NCBI GenBank assembly: GCA_026122225.1
Contig: JANEZZ010002668.1
Coordinates: 558,001-622,000 of the forward strand
DNA: 64,000 nucleotides
Source of the DNA: Heloderma charlesbogerti
Lineage: Eukaryota > Chordata > Lepidosauria > Squamata > Helodermatidae
Direction: 5' to 3'
The notes below the pieces were generated by a model, which had not been told where the DNA came from, ran no database searches, and saw only the letters and a list, made by a program, of their open reading frames with translations. Of the stretch, positions 23,833 through 34,974 are shown piece after piece. Positions within the stretch are counted from its first letter, which is position 1, and the number at the start of each line of letters is the position of its first letter. The position numbers were made by a program, and so were the translations under genes.

Positions 23833-23930
23833 GAGTGCAATCCAATGCAGGCTTAGACAGAAAAAAGCCCTATAATTCCAGGCATGCCTCAGCCAGCCAT
23901 GCTTGTCTAAACATGCAGAGTATTGCACCT
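23833..23930. mobile_element. Short palindromic MITE
   Basis: The ends GAGTGCAATCCAATGC and GCAGAGTATTGCACCT are inverted repeats, followed inward by TTAGACAG and CTGTCTAA-type motifs, here partly decayed. It is the same family as 63894-63997. It directly abuts the next element at 23934. Confidence 0.7.
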
Positions 23931-23933
23931 TTT

Positions 23934-24380
23934 GGAAGCAATCCTATGCAGATTGATGGTTGCCTCTGAGCCCGGGGGTGATCACCTATCCAGTGCAGGG
24001 TGGGAGGAGTTGTGAGGAGCGTATCTCCTCCCCACTACCGCTGCCCTGCTTTCACGGCTAGACAGCTGCTTTCGGCTGTCTAGCCATGGGACCTCAGAGT
24101 GCAGGAAGCGGCGGCAGGACAACACATAGGATGTTGTCATACTGGCACTTTCGACTTCCCTGCCCCATCACCAGGAATGCCCCATTTCCCCTGCTCCATG
24201 CTGCTCTTCCGAGCACAGAGCACAGGGCCGATCTGTGCTGCCTACAAGGCGGCACAGGAGGGGGTGGAGGTCGGTTTTCTGGGAACCGACCTCAGAGCAC
24301 AGGCTCCAAGATTGGTTTCTGGGAACCGACCTATCCTATGGCCGTCTAGCTGCTGACTAGCAGCCATAGGATTGCACCCT
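23934..24380. mobile_element. 447-bp MITE of the 5646-6094 family
   Basis: Ends GGAAGCAATCCTATG and CATAGGATTGCACCC are inverted. Internal blocks (GTGATCACCTATCCA, GGCTGTCTAGCC, GGGAACCGACCT) match 25368-25789 and 5646-6094. The length agrees with the 449 bp of the copy at 5646. Confidence 0.75.
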
Positions 24381-24544
24381 TGGTATCTCTTCTACTCACT
24401 GAAGGCAGAAAAAAAAGTTAAGAAAAATACTACAGGCATCATATCGTCATGATTCTCAGTATTGTAATCAGTCAACCGATATTTTTTTGTAACTTTGTAT
24501 GGGATACTGGGTTTATTATTCCCATTTTAAGTTCTGTTTTTTAA

Positions 24545-24685
24545 ATCAGCAGGTCCTGGTATTCCAAATAGATGGAATGCTGAGGACAGCATCAAAAAGC
24601 AGGCCAAGATCAAGCAGCTGATGCTCTATTTCATCGAAGGTGTGGTCGCCCAAGCTCTACCTCCTGTAATTCAGCAAATATTTAT
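24545..24685 (+). other. Unidentified open frame next to a CR1 tail
   Basis: After a pyrimidine-rich stretch and AAATCAG, which looks like a splice acceptor, a frame is open. It includes the segments [19 protein letters not shown] and [16 protein letters not shown]. It reads without a stop into the CR1 frame that begins near 24700. The composition (charged helix then hydrophobic segment) looks protein-like, but I recognise no family. It could be a captured exon, a processed pseudogene scrap or chance. Confidence 0.25.
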
Positions 24686-24689
24686 TTCA

Positions 24690-25173
24690 TTATTACACTT
24701 TAAGAAGGATGCAGACAAACTGGAGAGGGTTCAAAGGAGGGCAACAAATATGATCAGGGGACTGAAAACAAAGCCCTATGAGGAGAGACTGAAAGAACTG
24801 GGCATGTTTAGCCTTGAGAAGAGAAGATTGAGGGAGATATGAGAGCGCTCTTCAAGTACTTGACAGGCTATCACAGAGAGGAAGGCCAGGATCTCTTCTC
24901 GATCATCCCAGAGTGCAGGATACAGAATAATGGGCTGAAGTTACAGGAAGCCAGATTCCGGCTGAACATCAGGAAAATCTTCCTGACTGTTTGAGCAATA
25001 CGACAATGGAACCAATTCCCTAGGGAGGTGGTGGGCTCTCCCACACTGGAGGCATTCAAGACGAGGCTGGACAGCCATCTGTCAGGGATGCTCTGGCTTG
25101 GATTCCTGCATTGAGCAGGGGGTTGGACTCGATGGCCTTGTAGGCCCCTTCCAACCCTACTATTCTATGATTC
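24690..25173 (+). mobile_element. CR1 LINE 3' fragment
   Basis: The fragment encodes the end of CR1 ORF2 ([20 protein letters not shown], then [20 protein letters not shown]). The 3' UTR with CATCTGTCAGGGATGCTCTG follows, and it closes with the CR1 end CCAACCCTACTATTCTATGA. It is the same subfamily as the long CR1 copy at 36149-40030. Confidence 0.9.
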
Positions 25174-25367
25174 ATTGCATCTAGAATTTATATCCACTGA
25201 ACCAGAAACAAAGTTAAGGAAAAACAAATAATTGAATAGTATATAGGATTTTTAAAATCACATAAACTAATACTTATTTTTTTTATTTATACTCCATCCT
25301 TCTACCAAAAAATGACACTCAAGGCAGCCTATGGGCACAATTAAAACTGATTAAAACAATACATTAA

Positions 25368-25789
25368 GGGAGCAATCCTATGGCGGATATGTGGGTTTCC
25401 GGGAACCGACCTCGAAGCCTGAGCTCCAAGGTCAGTTCCTGGAGAACCACCCTTCCCCCGCTTCCACGCTGCCCCACAGGCAGTGCGGAACAGCCTCACA
25501 CTCCATGCTTGGAAGAGGAGCATGAAGAGGCGAAAACAGGACATTCCAGGGGGCATTCTGGGGTGGGGAAAGTGGAAATGCTGGTCCGACACATCCTATG
25601 TGTTGTACTGGCAGCCACCTTCCCCACTCCACCTTCCTGCGGCTAGACAGCTGAAATCGGCTGTCTAGCTGCAAATGCAGGGCAGAAGAAGCACGGAAGG
25701 AACAATCCCGTCAGTGCTTCTTCTTCCCTGCACTGGATAGGCAGTCACCTCTGCGTTCGGAGGCGGCCTATTCCCATAGGACTGCACCC
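25368..25789. mobile_element. 422-bp MITE nested in the L2 copy
   Basis: Ends GGGAGCAATCCTATGG and CCATAGGACTGCACCC are inverted. Relative to the copies at 5646 and 23934 it lies in the opposite orientation. It interrupts the 3' UTR region of the L2 LINE. The flanking triplets (TAA, TGA) are not an exact duplication. Confidence 0.75.
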
Positions 25790-26289
25790 TGAAATACAAT
25801 AAAAACATAACAATTACAGAATTTAAAAAAAACAGCATCCAACCCAACAGATCCACTTACAGGCCAAAGGCTTTCTTGAATAAAGCAGTAGTAGGGGAGA
25901 AGGCAGTCTTTCAGGCAAACTGATCCCAAGCTCTATAGGGCTTTATAGGTCATAACCAGCACTTTGAATTCTCCCCAGAAAGACACCGGTAGCCAGCGAA
26001 GCTATTGTACCAAGGGAATTGCATGTTCCCTGTAACCAGCGAGCCCTGCTCAACAGTCTGGATGCAGCATTTTGGACCAAATGGAATTTCTGAACAGTTT
26101 TTGAAAGCGGCCCCATATAGAGCACATTGCAGTACTTCAAATGGGATGTAACTAAGGCATGTGTGACCCTGGCTTGTCAGACACCACTAGGAATGGGCAC
26201 AATTGGTGCACTAACCTCAGCTGTGAAGACACACTCCTGACCACTGCCAAGACTTGAGCATGCAGGTTCAGGGCTGAGTTCAAGAGCGC

Positions 26290-27445
26290 CCTGCATTGTC
26301 TGCAGCAGACTGAGTGAAGGAGCTAACCAAGAAGCAAAGTAATGAAGCAGGCAAAGGCTCTAGCACACAGGTTTCAGTCCAATGGGTTCAGGAGGCAAAA
26401 TAGTAGGCAAAGATCGAAACACAGTTAGGCTGTCTGATACTGTCAGGGTGGAAACTGAGCCCGTAGAGCACCAGAGCAGTTCTGATTCTGAGGAGGAACA
26501 ACAATCCGTGGGAGAGGAGCTCGCTCATCTCTCACAAGCACAGCAGCTGGCAGAGATTCCTCCTGCCAGCATTCCTGGGAGAGATAGTGACCCTGGCAGT
26601 GAGAGAGTGCTGGAGGGGGGCTTGCTGGACGCTCAGCGCAGATGCAGGGAGCGACGACAGATGGAGGGCGCCGAGAGGAGGTGTGCTGCTCGTCTGGCGC
26701 TAAAACAATGGTCGTGTCCCGAGGACCCAAGGGAAAGAGGGAGGATCTCTCCATAGCCCATAAGTTCAGAGTCTTCCTGCGGTTCTCCTTCAAACGGGGA
26801 CCAATTGCCTTACCTGGAGCTTAGGCTACTCTGCTATCTTTCCCCAGTGCTGTTCCTTGCTTAGTCGCTAGTGATTAATATCTGAAAGAGTCATAAAGTA
26901 ATAAAGGAATAAAGCCTTGGAAAGAATCCTCGTCATCTGTGTCCTGAGCTGGCTATTGGAGGGGACTGCAAGAGGCAGCTAGGGTGCTCCTGACAGATAC
27001 ATTACACAGTCCAGAAGCAGAGTCAAGATGGAGTCCAAGGGTCAGTAGCACAGAGGATCAATCACAAAGCAAGGTCCTGAAAACAAGGTACTTGAGCTGA
27101 TAGAACAACACTGTTCCAGCATTAGCTAGACAGCCACTGAAGGCTTTTAATACCACAGCCTGCTGAGCCCCACCCACATCCCAGCTGCAGTACATTAGAG
27201 CCCCCTGGTTAGAGCCCTACTCATGAAGAGTGGCTTTCTCCTGAGGAGTCCTTCTTTGCAAGCAAGCACCCCTTCTCACTGGAGCCCTACTGGCCTGTCA
27301 CTTGAGATGATGATGTTCCTGGGATCCAGGGGGGATGGACCTGCAGTCATCTCCTCCAAGGGCCCAGGCTCCTCCTGGTCTGGTGACAGTGGCTTTCTGG
27401 GGTACCACAGTTTCTGGGAGTGCTAGCTCTTCCTCTGAGGAGGAT
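26290..27445. mobile_element. Unclassified insertion in L2 carrying a solo LTR
   Basis: The L2 sequence stops after about 26290 and resumes near 27446 with CCTGAATCTTCAGGGGGAGT. The intervening DNA is not L2. Within it lies the solo LTR 26441-26995. The remaining 150 bp and 450 bp on its two sides are not recognised. They may be parts of an older LTR or another element that the solo LTR entered. Confidence 0.55.
26441..26995 (+). mobile_element. Solo LTR with 5-bp target duplication
   Basis: The 555-bp segment begins TGTCAGG and ends CCTGACA, a perfect 7-bp inverted terminus of the TG...CA type. The pentamer GATAC lies on both sides, at 26436-26440 and 26996-27000. Two AATAAA signals are at 26900-26905 and 26908-26913, near the 3' end as expected of an LTR on the plus strand. 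No internal region or second LTR is attached, so it is a recombination remnant. A 5-bp duplication fits Gypsy-type elements and some endogenous retroviruses; the class is not decided. It contains a chance frame of 124 codons. Confidence 0.85.
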
Positions 27446-28442
27446 TTCTCCAGTGCAAGCCTGAATCTTCAGGGGGAGTGTAACCCCATCCAGTATATCT
27501 TGAATCCCTTTTCCCTAATCTGTCTTTCAACTGACCAAAAGCACCTCTGTCTTGTCTGGATTAAGCTTCAGTTTGTTTGCCCTCATCCAGACCAGTTCAT
27601 TACCAACAGCAGACACTGATTTAGAACCGGAATCACTTCCTTGGATTTAGATGGAAAGGAGAGATAGAGTTGGGTGTCATCAGCATACTGGGAGCACCAA
27701 ACCCCCAAACTCTGGACAATCTCTCCCAGCGGTTTCATGTATATGTTAAATCGAATGGGGGATAAGATGGAACACTGAGGGACACCACAGGCCTACAGCC
27801 ATGGCATCGAACAGGAATCTCCTAGCTCCAACTTCTGAGATTGCCCCTCCAAAAAGGACCAGAGCCACCATTTAATAACGCCCCCCATCCCACCTCAGAT
27901 AGATGCCTCAGAAGGATTCCATGGTTGATGGTATAGAAAGCCACTGAAAGGTCCTGTAGAGCTAACAGGGACACCCTCCTCCTGTCCCGTTCCTGGTGTA
28001 TATTGTCCACCATGGTGACCAAAGCAGTCTCTGTCCTATAACCAGATTGAAATGGATCTAGATAACCTGTCTCATTCAGAAATCCCCGGAACTGAGAAGT
28101 CACCACATGCTCCAGCACCTTACAATACTGGAGACTGGCCAGAAATTAGCTAATACAGTGAGGTTCAGGGAGGGCTTTTAAAGAAAAACACACACACCAA
28201 AGGTCTTACCACCACCTCCTTTAGGCAAGATGGAATCACACCTTGCTGTAAAGAGGCATTCATCACTACCCCACTCAGCCTGTCCCCCTTGGCTGCTTTT
28301 ATAAGCCAGAAAGGGCAAGGGTCCAGTGCCCAAGTAGTAGGCCTCACCTCTCCAAGGATCCTGTCCACATCCTTGGTCTATACAATTGAAAATCATCCAT
28401 TGTAACTAGACAAGCAGAAGCCAAAGTTACATCCACTGGACC

Positions 28443-29720
28443 TCTAATTACACATAATACCACACAAATAATTTTAACCCTAATAGTTGGATGACAAAAC
28501 AGATCCCTAATAGTATTGCTGTTTCAATTGTGTAACAGGTCAGGGAGACATCATATTATGGTGCTAATACTAACATGTCACAGAGAAAACAGTGTTTGTT
28601 GTCCTGAAACAACCTAAATCAACAGGACCAGGAATGTATTATTTTGCCCTCTAGGCTGGATTTAATTCATATAATCAATTGAGAATTCAGTCCCCACCCC
28701 CAGCACAAAATCATTGCTCTGCCTGGCCTGAAGCAACTTCTGTACACATCTGATCAATCAGTGCTCAGTGTACACATTCATAAAAGGTCTCCATGCCTCA
28801 GGACCCTGGAATAGAAAGTAATGATATCCACACTGACCTACCATTAGGAAGAGGGTGCACTATACAGATAGCTGGTTATTTACTACATAGCTCAAATGAC
28901 CATCATAGATGCCACCATTACCCTTTCATATGGTTTCTTTGTGGTATATTTGTGAAATGAGGTATTCCTTTATAAGTGAGCACCGCTTAATTCTGTTCAT
29001 TCCAATGATGTTTAATTATACATAAGTCATAAATTACACATGAGTTCATAATATTTTCAATTTATATTTGAAATATGATACGGTCCAACGGTAGCTCAGG
29101 GAAGTTACACTGTCAAAAATCTAATCATTTCTTGGCAATTTCCCTTGATCTGTGAGAAGATTCATCTGTCTTACAGGGACAATAAAGTTATAGCAGAGAC
29201 CAGAGGTGGTTATTTTCCATTCTACGAGCTTTACATGGGAACCTAAGAATAGACATCAAAATTAGTCCCTGTGGGGGCTGTTTTCAGAGAGGGTTTCCTC
29301 TGGACCCTGCTCACTGACTTACCAATGGATATCTGCCCTTAGATCTCAGACCATAATTGGTGCGAATTCTCTTAGGTAAGTGACCCTTGCCTTAGGGGAA
29401 CCACTTAGGAAGGTTGAAGGTGCCCCACTCTATGTTTCCAATTCGATATGGTTATTCATCATGAGCACCTCTCTGGCCAGCTCATTGGTTCTACACCTTG
29501 AGCTTTTATTATCAGTCAATAAATGGGCATATGTACTCTATACCTATTTGCACTTCAGACAAATTCCTTTGCTTCAGAGCAAGAATTTCTGCCCTGTGCT
29601 GATAATTTTATTATGAGGTACAAAAATAACCACATCAAAAGCTCTTAAAATATATTGTCTTTGTTCATTTGTTTTGTTTGCAATTTAATCATACACATAT
29701 TCCAGAGTGGGCTTTTAAAG
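28443..29720. other. Single-copy-like DNA without a gene
   Basis: AT-rich; no exon, LINE motif or strong inverted repeat seen. Confidence 0.45.
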
Positions 29721-29723
29721 CAA

Positions 29724-29827
29724 GAGTGGGCAACTTGTGGTCCTCCAGATATTTTGGCCTACAGGTCTCATCAGCCCTATCCCTTATAGCCAATGGTGAG
29801 GCATGATAGGAGTTGTAGGCCAAAACC
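29724..29827. mobile_element. Palindromic hAT-like MITE, partial
   Basis: It starts CAAGAGTGGGCAACTTGTGG and carries TTTTGGCCTACAGGTCTCAT, with the inverted partner AGGAGTTGTAGGCCAAAAC at the right. The outer right terminus is missing. Confidence 0.6.
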
Positions 29828-31875
29828 TGCTTTATGGCTTACTGTGAATCTTGCCTTTCACCCACCAAAACTAGCCACGGGGCCCTCCTAGACAGGAAGA
29901 GCCTAACAAGGCTTCCTGTTTGGGCTGAGATTTTGCCTGAGCAGCAGTGGTCTTCCTGCCACTGGTGTGTTTCCGTGTGTTCTTTGGCTCTGTGTGTCCT
30001 TCAGCTCTGTCCTTCAGTGTCCTTCAGCCTGGTCCTTCAGCTCTGATGCCCTGACACAACTCCTGCTCCCCCTCTGATAGCTACCTTTGGCTCAGCCCTG
30101 ACATCTCTACACTTGGCATTCAACTCATCTCATACATCTACCTTTCCGCTCCATGTCCCTTCTCTTAGATTTAAGTCTGAATACTAATAACAATAACCAC
30201 CACACCGGCAGATCTCACTAATAGGATTCAAACAAAAAGGATTCAAGGGTGTCCTGCATGATTAAATTCAAACAACAACAAAATAAACTATGCATGTTAC
30301 AAACAGAACAAATGTTTGGGATGCTTTCCCCAGCTGCAGTGAATGTTTTTGAAAGGACAAACCCATGTGAGTCTTTGTTCACATGAACTTCACCCAAGGC
30401 TGCCTCCTTATATATTCATCAGAGAACTAAGCCTAACAAGTGGGACTGCTGGAATCACGAAATGCTTAGAATTAGGCAAGGAATGAAAGGTGAAGCCTAA
30501 CATAGACTTTGTGGAGAAAGGAAGAGCATATATATGTAGAAAGCAATGGTGTGTTTCCACAGTTCTAGAAATAGAAATGGGTAGGAAGGAATGTGCCAAA
30601 AGATGTGCAAAGATGGAATACAGCAGATTGGAACATTGCGTGAGAAATATACAAATGGAAATACAGAATGGTAGAAGAATAGGCTTGAAAGAGAAACATT
30701 GTTAAAGAGGAATTTGCATTGTAGTGAACCATTCCTGTCAGAAATTTGGACTGTATAAGACAGTAGTGTATAGCATTAAGAATTTATAATAAAAATAATC
30801 TTACCCCAAGGTGGCTGCCATCTGTCCCCATGCTCAAGCTATGCTGTGGTTTCCCTCTGGTGTCTTCTCATTTGTCCCTAGCTAATTATCTCTATCTAGA
30901 GCTGAATGCAATTACTACCTCTTCAAGCAACAATCAAATGGGGAAATGTAGTACACGCTCTAGCTGGAATCTGATTCCTGATGGTATGAAAGTGTTACAA
31001 AGATTCTTTTTTACACCACCCCCACTGTATTTCTTCAGTGCCCTATGAAACAGGCCAGTCTTTCTTTGTTCTGCATCTTCTCCTATATAAATTAGAGCTG
31101 TGCACAAATGGCCTCTTGAAATTCTCCACCTTACTTGTGGGCAGAGGAATTTAGGAGACAATTTCACTGAATCTCTCCAGGAGGAGGAGAAATTCTCATC
31201 AGTTTCTCTCAGGTAGGGCTCCCCAATGGCAGGGGGTGTAGCACAGTTTCTTTCTTTTTTGTTATATGTTTTGGGGGTCTTCATGCTGCAACAGCATCAA
31301 CTGTCTTGGCAGGCTGGCCCCCAGCTTGCATCTACCGCAATGCAGGTGGGGCAGTGTTGGGTCTAGCTCCAGGGAGGAGGTGGAGGTAGTGCTCTGCCAA
31401 AATCTCGCCTCTAATTTCCTGAAAGTTTTCTTCCCCCATGAAAGGAGCTTCCATTGTTCTGCCTCATTTGGGATGTTTTATGATTCATTTTTGTGGTGTT
31501 TTTGAGCTTACCCAATCACAGCTAGCCTCCCAGGCTGCCTGCACCTCTTGATCTGAAAAAGCCCTATGGGAGGACTTACTGCCTTAAACTGGGCTTTAAT
31601 TGATGTGTAGAAAGACGAGGGGGCCACAGGCAGCCAGGGAGATGATTGTATAATGGAAAACAGAACACTTGTGCTCACTCCTCAGCCACCTCCTAAGTGA
31701 AGGAGAAATGTAGAAACCCAAGAAACCCAAGAAACCCAAACCCAACCTGTGAGAATTTCTCTGAAATTCCTTCACCATTGAATTTATTTTCCAAAGCAAT
31801 TTCTCATCCATCAGATTGAATGAGAATGGTGGAAAAAAGTGTGGGAGACATTTTCGGCACAACACTAATATAAAT
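29828..31875. other. Unassigned DNA without a gene
   Basis: The part at 29850-30070 is richer in GC and has a run of CCTTCAG repeats (about 29998-30040); it may be an LTR scrap. The rest is AT-rich and unrecognised. A small stretch with AACCCAAGAAACCCA repeats lies near 31718-31742. Confidence 0.35.
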
Positions 31876-31879
31876 TATT

Positions 31880-31978
31880 TCCTGAGGGGTAGCTGTGTTA
31901 GTCTGTTGCAGCAAAAATGGATTTGTGGCACGTTTAACGGATTTATTATGGCATACACTTTCATGGTCTATAGTCCAG
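31880..31978 (+). repeat. Dispersed repeat, GTAGCTGTGTTAGTCTGTTG type
   Basis: The segment begins GGTAGCTGTGTTAGTCTGTT and ends with ACTTTCATGGTCTATAGTCC. A second, more diverged copy in the same orientation is at 45842-45963. I know this motif as an abundant dispersed repeat of reptile genomes but cannot assign its class with confidence. Confidence 0.6.
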
Positions 31979-31983
31979 TTCTT

Positions 31984-32150
31984 AATGGGAAGGGCTGTAG
32001 CTCAGTGGGGGAGCACATGCTTGGCAGGAAGAAGGTCCAGGTTCAATCCCCGGCATCTCCAGGTAGGGCTAGGACAGAATCCTGCCTGAAACCCTGCAGA
32101 GCTGCTTCCACTCATCTGACTCAGTATAAAGCAGCTTCCTGTGTTCATCA
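31984..32150 (+). mobile_element. tRNA-derived SINE
   Basis: The head looks like a tRNA promoter: A box TAGCTCAGTGG (31998-32008) and B box GGTTCAATCCC (32040-32050). The body has GGCATCTCCAGGTAGGGCTA and ACTCAGTATAAAGCAGCTTC, a unit common in squamate DNA. It lacks a tRNA acceptor stem and continues far past a tRNA length, so it is a SINE and not a tRNA gene. Confidence 0.8.
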
Positions 32151-32204
32151 GATGCATATAAATTATATCTCCTTACTCGGCAAGTGCAACGAGCAAGGTA
32201 ACCT

Positions 32205-34262
32205 AACTTGAATTATTATTATTATTATTATTATTAACATTTCTATATCGCCCAATAACCGAAGCTGTCTGGGCAGTTTACAAAGATTAAAAACATTAAA
32301 AATGCAATATACAGAGATTAAAAACCATTTACATAAAAAACCCCACATGAACAGACAATATATACAAAAGAAACATATATCTAAAATAATGTCAAACAAA
32401 CAATCACAAAAGCAAACAACAACCATAAGACATTCCAGGATCAATTAAAACTTATTGTATGCTGCCAAATGCCTGAGAGAAGAGAAAGGTCTTAACCTGG
32501 TGCCGAAAAGATAACAATGTTGGTGCTAGGTGGGCCTTGTCAGGGAGACCATTCCATAATTTCGGGGCCACCACCGAAAAGGCCCTCTCTCTTGTCACCA
32601 TCTTCCAAGCTTCCCCTGGTGTAGGCAGCTGGAGGAGGGCCTTAGATGCTGAGCATAGTATATGGGTAGGTTCATGTCAGGAGAGGTGCTCCATCGGTAT
32701 TGTGGTCCCAAGCCATGTAAGGTTTTATAGGTTAAAACCAGCAACTTGAACCAGGCTCAGAAACATACAGGCAGACAGTGCAAGCGGGCCAGAGTCGGTC
32801 GTATATGTTTAGACCTTCTGGTCCCTGTTATTAATCTGGCTGCTGCATTTTGCATAAGCTGCAGCTTCTGAACCATCTTCAAAGGCAGCCCCACGTAGAG
32901 TGCATTGCAGTAATCTATCATGACCAAGAATAGACAACTGAAGCCAGGTTATCCCTGTCCAGATAGAGGCATAGCTGGGCCACCAACAGAAGTTGGTAGA
33001 AGGCACTCCGGGCCATTGAGACCACCTGAGCCTCAAGTGACAAAGATGGCTCAAGGGGAACCCCCAAGCTTTGAACCTACTTCTTCAGGGAGAGTGCAAC
33101 CCCATCCAGAACAGGTTGAGCACCCTCCATCCAGTCAGAAGAACCACCCACCAACAGCATCTCAGTCTTGTCTGGATTGAGTTTCAGTTTATTAGCCCTC
33201 ACCCAGTCCATTGTTGCAGCCAGGCATCGATTTAGCATATCCACAGCCTCACCTGAAGATTATGAAAAGGAGAAATAGAGCTGCGTATCATCAGCATACT
33301 GATAACAACGTGCCCCCAAACTCCAGATGACTGCACTCATTGGTTTCATGTAGATGTTAAATATCATGTGGAACAGAACTGACCACTGTGGAACCCCATA
33401 CTGGAGAATCTACGGGGCTGAGCAATATTCCCCAAGCACCACCTTCTAGAGCCGACCATCCAAGTAGAAGCGAAACCACTGCAATGCAGTGCGTCCCACT
33501 CCCACTCAATCATCCCAGAAGGATACCATGGTCTATCGAAAGCCTCCAAGACATCAAGAAGAATCAAGGTCACACTCCCCTGTGTCTCTCCTGACACAGC
33601 TCATCATACAGGGCGACCAAGGCTGTTTCTGTGCCAAAACCTGGCCTGAACCCCGACTGAAATGGATCTAGATAATCGGTCTTATCCAAGAGTGTCTAGA
33701 GCTGGTTGGCAACCACCTGCTCAAGAACCTTGCCCAGGAAATGAACATGTGCCCCTGGCCTAAAATCACTAAGATTTCCAGGTCCAGGAGGGTTTCTTTA
33801 GGAATGGTTTCACTACTGCCTCTTTGAGGTGGCCCGGGACCACTCCTTCTTACAATGAGGCATTAATTGCCTCCCTGGCCCAGCCAGCTGTTCCTTCCCT
33901 GCCAGTTTTTATCACCAAGAAGGGCAAGGATCCAGTATGGAAGTGGTTGCACAAACCTGTCCAAGCACCTTGTCAATGTCCTTGAGTTGTACCAGCTGAA
34001 ACGCATCCAGGAGAACAGGACAAGGCTGTGCTCTGGATACCTCATCAGATTCATCTGCTGTAACACTGGAATCTAAGTCCTGGCAGATGCAAGAGATCTT
34101 GTCCTGGAAGTGCCTAGCAAATGCATTGCTGTGGGCCTCGGAGGGATCTACAGTGTCCTTAGGGCATGTAATAGCCGCTGGACGACTCCGAAAAGCTCCA
34201 CTGGTGTTATGGCACCATGGATTCCATTCATTTCCTATGCTGAGGCACTTCAAACTTTTGAT
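32205..34262 (-). mobile_element. L2-like LINE, antisense
   Basis: On the minus strand the 5' part encodes a 113-codon frame (34253-33912) with HFQDKISCICQDLDSSV and LDPCPSW, a region upstream of the RT fingers. The catalytic YADD codons lie at 33287-33298. The 3' end near 32205 has an (ATT)n run (about 32212-32236) and the CCCAATAACCGAAGC motif of the L2 tail. It is broken by frameshifts. It is closely related to the L2 copy in the opposite orientation at 46053-47664. Confidence 0.85.
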
Positions 34263-34299
34263 AAAGTTCCAGCAAAGTACAGTTGCCTGTATTTTTTCT

Positions 34300-34715
34300 T
34301 ATTAATATGCACAAACATAAAATGACATACACTTGCACATGTTCCTGTTATGTTTTGTTGAACCTGTATTTTTACTTTCATTAGATATTGAACTCCTTCT
34401 ACCTTGGCCGTTTCATTGCAGATGTTCCATAAGCATATCAGTTGTAGACTAAGATTTATAATTCGTGAATTCCTTTGTTTCTTTAGTGATTTTGATTTAT
34501 TATGATGTATGTTCTTTTTTGTTGCCTTAATTTTGTTAACCTTATTTCAAAACAAAATAAAATTTCATGATAAATAAATAAAGTCTCCGGTCACTATAAT
34601 TGTCTTTTAATTCAGCTTTCGCTTACCTTATTCTGTGGCTGGTTTCTACTTCAGTAATGCACACAAAATAATGTGATTGTTTTATTTTGTCAAATGTGAA
34701 AAATGCGGTGCTCCA
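34300..34715. other. AT-rich DNA without a gene
   Basis: Contains an A-rich tail-like stretch ending near 34582 (AAATAAATAAAG); possibly the tail of an unrecognised retroposon. No coding sequence seen. Confidence 0.35.
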
Positions 34716-34720
34716 CAAAA

Positions 34721-34970
34721 GAGCCAGTGTAGTGTAGTGGTGAGAGTGACGGACTGGGAGCCGGGAGATCTGGGTTCTAGTCCCCACTCGGCCATGGAAG
34801 CTCACTGGGTGACTTTGGGCCAGTCACAGACTCTCAGCCCAGCCTACCTCACAGGGTTCTTGTTGTGAGGATGCAATGGAGAGGAGGAGGAGAATGTAAG
34901 CCGCCTTGGGTTCCTTGAAAGAGGAAAGAAGGCGGGATATAAATGCAATAATAAATAAATAAATAAATAA
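34721..34970 (+). mobile_element. tRNA-derived SINE with L2-like tail
   Basis: A box TAGTGTAGTGG (about 34730-34740), B box GGTTCTAGTCC (34772-34782), then the GGGCCAGTCACAGACTCTCA body. The 3' end AAGGCGGGATATAAATGCAA is followed by an (AAAT)n run to 34970. The tail resembles the L2 3' end in this window (GGCGG...ATAAA), which suggests mobilisation by L2-type machinery. No exact target duplication was found. Confidence 0.85.
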
Positions 34971-34974
34971 AAAC

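Larger units (their letters stand above)
25262..28442 (-). mobile_element. L2-like LINE split by nested insertions
   Basis: L2 sequence on the minus strand occupies about 25262-25367, 25790-26290 and 27446-28442. The upstream part shows FQSGYRTETALVTMVDN and LLALQDLSVAFYTINHGIL in the frame at 28118-27822, with an intact YADD codon run at 27676-27687. The L2 alignment is interrupted by a MITE (25368-25789) and by a block of about 1.15 kb (26290-27445). Many stops and frameshifts make the LINE dead. Confidence 0.85.

Noticed and set aside
26382..26756. 124-codon acidic frame
   Set aside because: It lies mostly inside the solo LTR and starts before its left end, so it is not an element gene.
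31984..32150. tRNA gene (A and B boxes present)
   Set aside because: The head continues into a SINE body and lacks a paired acceptor stem, so it is a tRNA-derived SINE.
34721..34800. tRNA gene (A and B boxes present)
   Set aside because: It is the head of a SINE that ends in an (AAAT)n tail.
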